Source: Hydractinia symbiolongicarpus (taxonomy: Eukaryota; Cnidaria; Hydrozoa; Anthoathecata; Hydractiniidae). Taken from it: a stretch of DNA of 64,000 nucleotides. The notes beneath the pieces were generated by a model that saw nothing but the letters and a program-made list of their open reading frames with translations, was not told the origin of the DNA and did no database searches. Below are positions 62,101 through 64,000 of the stretch, piece by piece (within the stretch, counting starts at the first letter, position 1; every line of letters begins with the position of its first letter). Both the position numbers and the translations under genes were made by a program. The stretch covers positions 30,591,851-30,655,850 of the forward strand of contig NC_079877.1 of the NCBI RefSeq assembly GCF_029227915.1. Direction: 5' to 3'.

Positions 62101-62733
62101 AAGGTAGTTATAAATTTTTTTTACAAGGCGTTATCAAAGTATATGTTGACAACATTATTAATTGATGTACCAAGTTGTTTTAAATCCTAAAAGTACATAT
62201 TTTTATCCTATGTGGAATTGATTTCCGTGAAAACTTCGTAACGCATGTTTTGCTGTTTTAGGTTCCGTTGTTTCCTTACCCTTGCTTTAAATTATTTTTA
62301 GGTTATCTCTCATCATTTGTTCGCTGCTGAGGAGCCTATACCAGACTCTGAAAGCGATTTGACGATTATATCAAATAGTGACAATTCCTCACCAAATAAT
62401 CACGACAAACCAAACATGAATGAACTACAGGCAAGTGACGTAACAGAGGAAAAACCAGTACTTGAACATCATAAGGATAGAACTGCAAGAAATAGTGAAG
62501 GGAAGAATATGTCACATATTGAAGAACCAGACATAGAAGCAGAAGCAGAAGTAAACATGTCAACAATGTTAGGTAAATTTGTTCAAGCATATTTGCTCTA
62601 TTTAACGTTTTGAGAAGAATAGTTCCTTTTTTGTTTTGCGTTTAGATGTGTCTTCTTCAGAAGAAGAATTCGAATCAGATGAAATATTAAGAGAATTACG
62701 AAACCGTCGAAATATTAACAAATCAAAATTAAG
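59146..62733 (+). CDS. PROSER3-like protein
   Basis: Eight exons join in phase: 59146-59198, 59304-59367, 59460-59785, 60350-60599, 60827-60912, 61044-62103, 62302-62572 and 62646-62733, giving about 730 residues so far. The start is MTENTAAVFGNYGDY. Exon 4 has RYVQRFREQPPQSRQERQ followed by DQFWWTLSSPS. Exon 6 has PEDDILQQWRLARKMELAS. These blocks resemble vertebrate PROSER3 (proline and serine rich 3), which has no firmly known role; I recognise them by eye only. The rest is low-complexity, polar, with a cysteine-rich stretch near 61650-61800 (CVFHD...CTKCFC). A possible tiny last exon at 63126-63138 would add three residues and a stop. A Helitron sits in intron 3. Confidence 0.5.
59925..60090 (+). 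mobile_element. Non-autonomous Helitron (complete, 166 bp)
   Basis: The 5' end is TCTCTATAATAATAGCC after A, and the 3' end has the hairpin CCGTGGATTTTTCCACGG, seven bases, then CTAG followed by T. Insertion between A and T with these ends matches Helitrons exactly. It has no coding capacity. It lies in an intron of the PROSER3-like gene. Confidence 0.85.
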
Positions 62734-64000
62734 GTATATTTTATGAAATTACTTTATTTCTTACAAAATGCTTTACAATATCGTAAAATTGAATTTTAGT
62801 CACAAATTGATTTTTTTCCAATGTGGTCAACAAAAAGGGGATCCGATACGAAAATAGGCAGTTCTTTTTTCATTGATTGTTTTTCTGTAAGGAAAATAAA
62901 ACTGTATTTTAAAGTACCGTAATGTGGATTTTCAATTCCAGTTTCTCAATTTCAGGCATAAGTTAGAATAAAATGACTTCGGAAATAATAAATATTAACT
63001 GCCCCTTAAAGTAAACAGCAGATTTTAAACGAGGCCAACTTTGCGTATCTTTAACCCGCGCTAGTACACCGCGCTATCACAAACATCACATTATCTCACA
63101 TTTGTATTTGCTTCCTTTTTTCCAGAAAATTTTGTTAAAGTACGTGTTAATTTTTGAGTCGTTGCATGTTTCTAATTTTTTTATTCCAAAAGAAAAGAAA
63201 GCTGTACTTATAGACTTCATGAAATCGGTGGAAATTAAGCTACAGGATTCAGTTTAAATAATTTCTTTCTTTCGTTATGTCGAAATTTTCTCCAGATTAC
63301 TGGCTGGTCCATGACATCGGAAGTGTACACGTCCATTAATTAATAACCTCACGCAATAAGGACGACAGAATTCTGCAAGGGCACTCGCGAGTGGGAATCA
63401 CGTGAGAAATTATATGCCATGTGTCAACTAACTTACATCTTTTATTTTTAACTTTGAAAGTTATTACTGTAAAAATCGGTAAGATAACTTGATCTCTTTC
63501 TACGTGGATACTTATAAGTATGGTCGTGAATAGGTTCAGGTCTTTGTGTTTTACCCATGGCCGTCTAATTCCATTGAATTTTTATATCGAAATTTAGCCT
63601 TTTTTTTAGATAATTATTGAAGTTCTCATTTCATTGAAATTTTCTGGAAGTTCATTATATAGCATCTTGTTTGCTCTTAAAACGTTTTTTCTCTATGATT
63701 AAGAATGTCCGTTTGGTCCTCTGGATCATCGAAAACATCTTTTTTTTTACTAAGATGTAAGGTGTGGCATGGACACTGACATCATAGGTAGGGAGAAAAT
63801 TAGTATGCAACACTTTTTTTGACATATTACTGATGTTTTACAATTAATGTTTTACATTTTGTTAATCTACAATAAATTGTCCAAGGGGTAAAGTCTTTCG
63901 TTATTCGCTATGCGCTTCTCTCTCTCATCAAACTCAACCGTCAATCCGAATATGTACTCTTTTCTTGCTTTTTAGATGGAAATTCGTTACGGTCAAATAA
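62734..64000. other. Right end of window, no gene recognised
   Basis: AT-rich sequence with no clear exon. It may contain the last exon (63126-63138) and 3' region of the PROSER3-like gene. Confidence 0.4.

Overview
The window looks like nuclear DNA of an early-branching animal, most likely a cnidarian (perhaps a hydrozoan). It is AT-rich, with intron-containing animal genes, many small repeats, and a large virus-like Polinton/Maverick whose gene set resembles cnidarian copies. The organism is an inference; no rRNA or mitochondrial marker is present.

Host genes, left to right: the N-terminal part of Integrator subunit INTS10 (minus, 2044-6997, running off the left edge); an intronless small Tim chaperone of the TIMM10B type (minus, 7478-7750); ubiquitin-ribosomal protein eL40 (UBA52, plus, 14666-18275, four coding exons); a 12-segment membrane protein that may be otopetrin-like (plus, 21430-23873); succinate dehydrogenase SDHC (minus, 49249-52859, five exons, complete); and a PROSER3-like protein (plus, 59146 to at least 62733). 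Between them lie a decayed LINE, non-autonomous Helitrons (two head-to-tail pairs), fold-back MITEs, a mariner-like MITE, a tRNA-derived SINE cluster and long microsatellites.

The centre, 24726-47375 (22.65 kb), is one Polinton with near-identical 210-bp terminal inverted repeats and an apparent 6-bp target duplication GTCGAC. It carries a protein-primed family B DNA polymerase, a retroviral-type integrase, an FtsK/HerA-type packaging ATPase, a double jelly-roll major capsid protein, a candidate minor capsid protein, two BRO/KilA-N genes, an HNH nuclease, a giant-virus-like repeat protein and several small membrane proteins. Genes for replication (polymerase), integration (integrase), capsid building (MCP, candidate minor capsid) and DNA packaging (ATPase) are present; the usual adenain-like protease was not found. 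The polymerase, ATPase, MCP, HNH gene and four accessory genes carry frameshifts or stops, while the integrase and TIRs look intact. A second, about 70-75% similar MCP-integrase fragment lies inverted inside the element, and a Penelope-like fragment has landed beside it.

Three regulatory patterns in the element stand out: (1) an AATAAA motif placed 0-6 bases before the ATG of most genes; (2) intergenic hairpins sharing TTTTGT...ACAAAA arms; (3) kappaB-like and CRE palindromes in the TIRs and the two main promoter regions. These are the best candidates for undescribed biology here.
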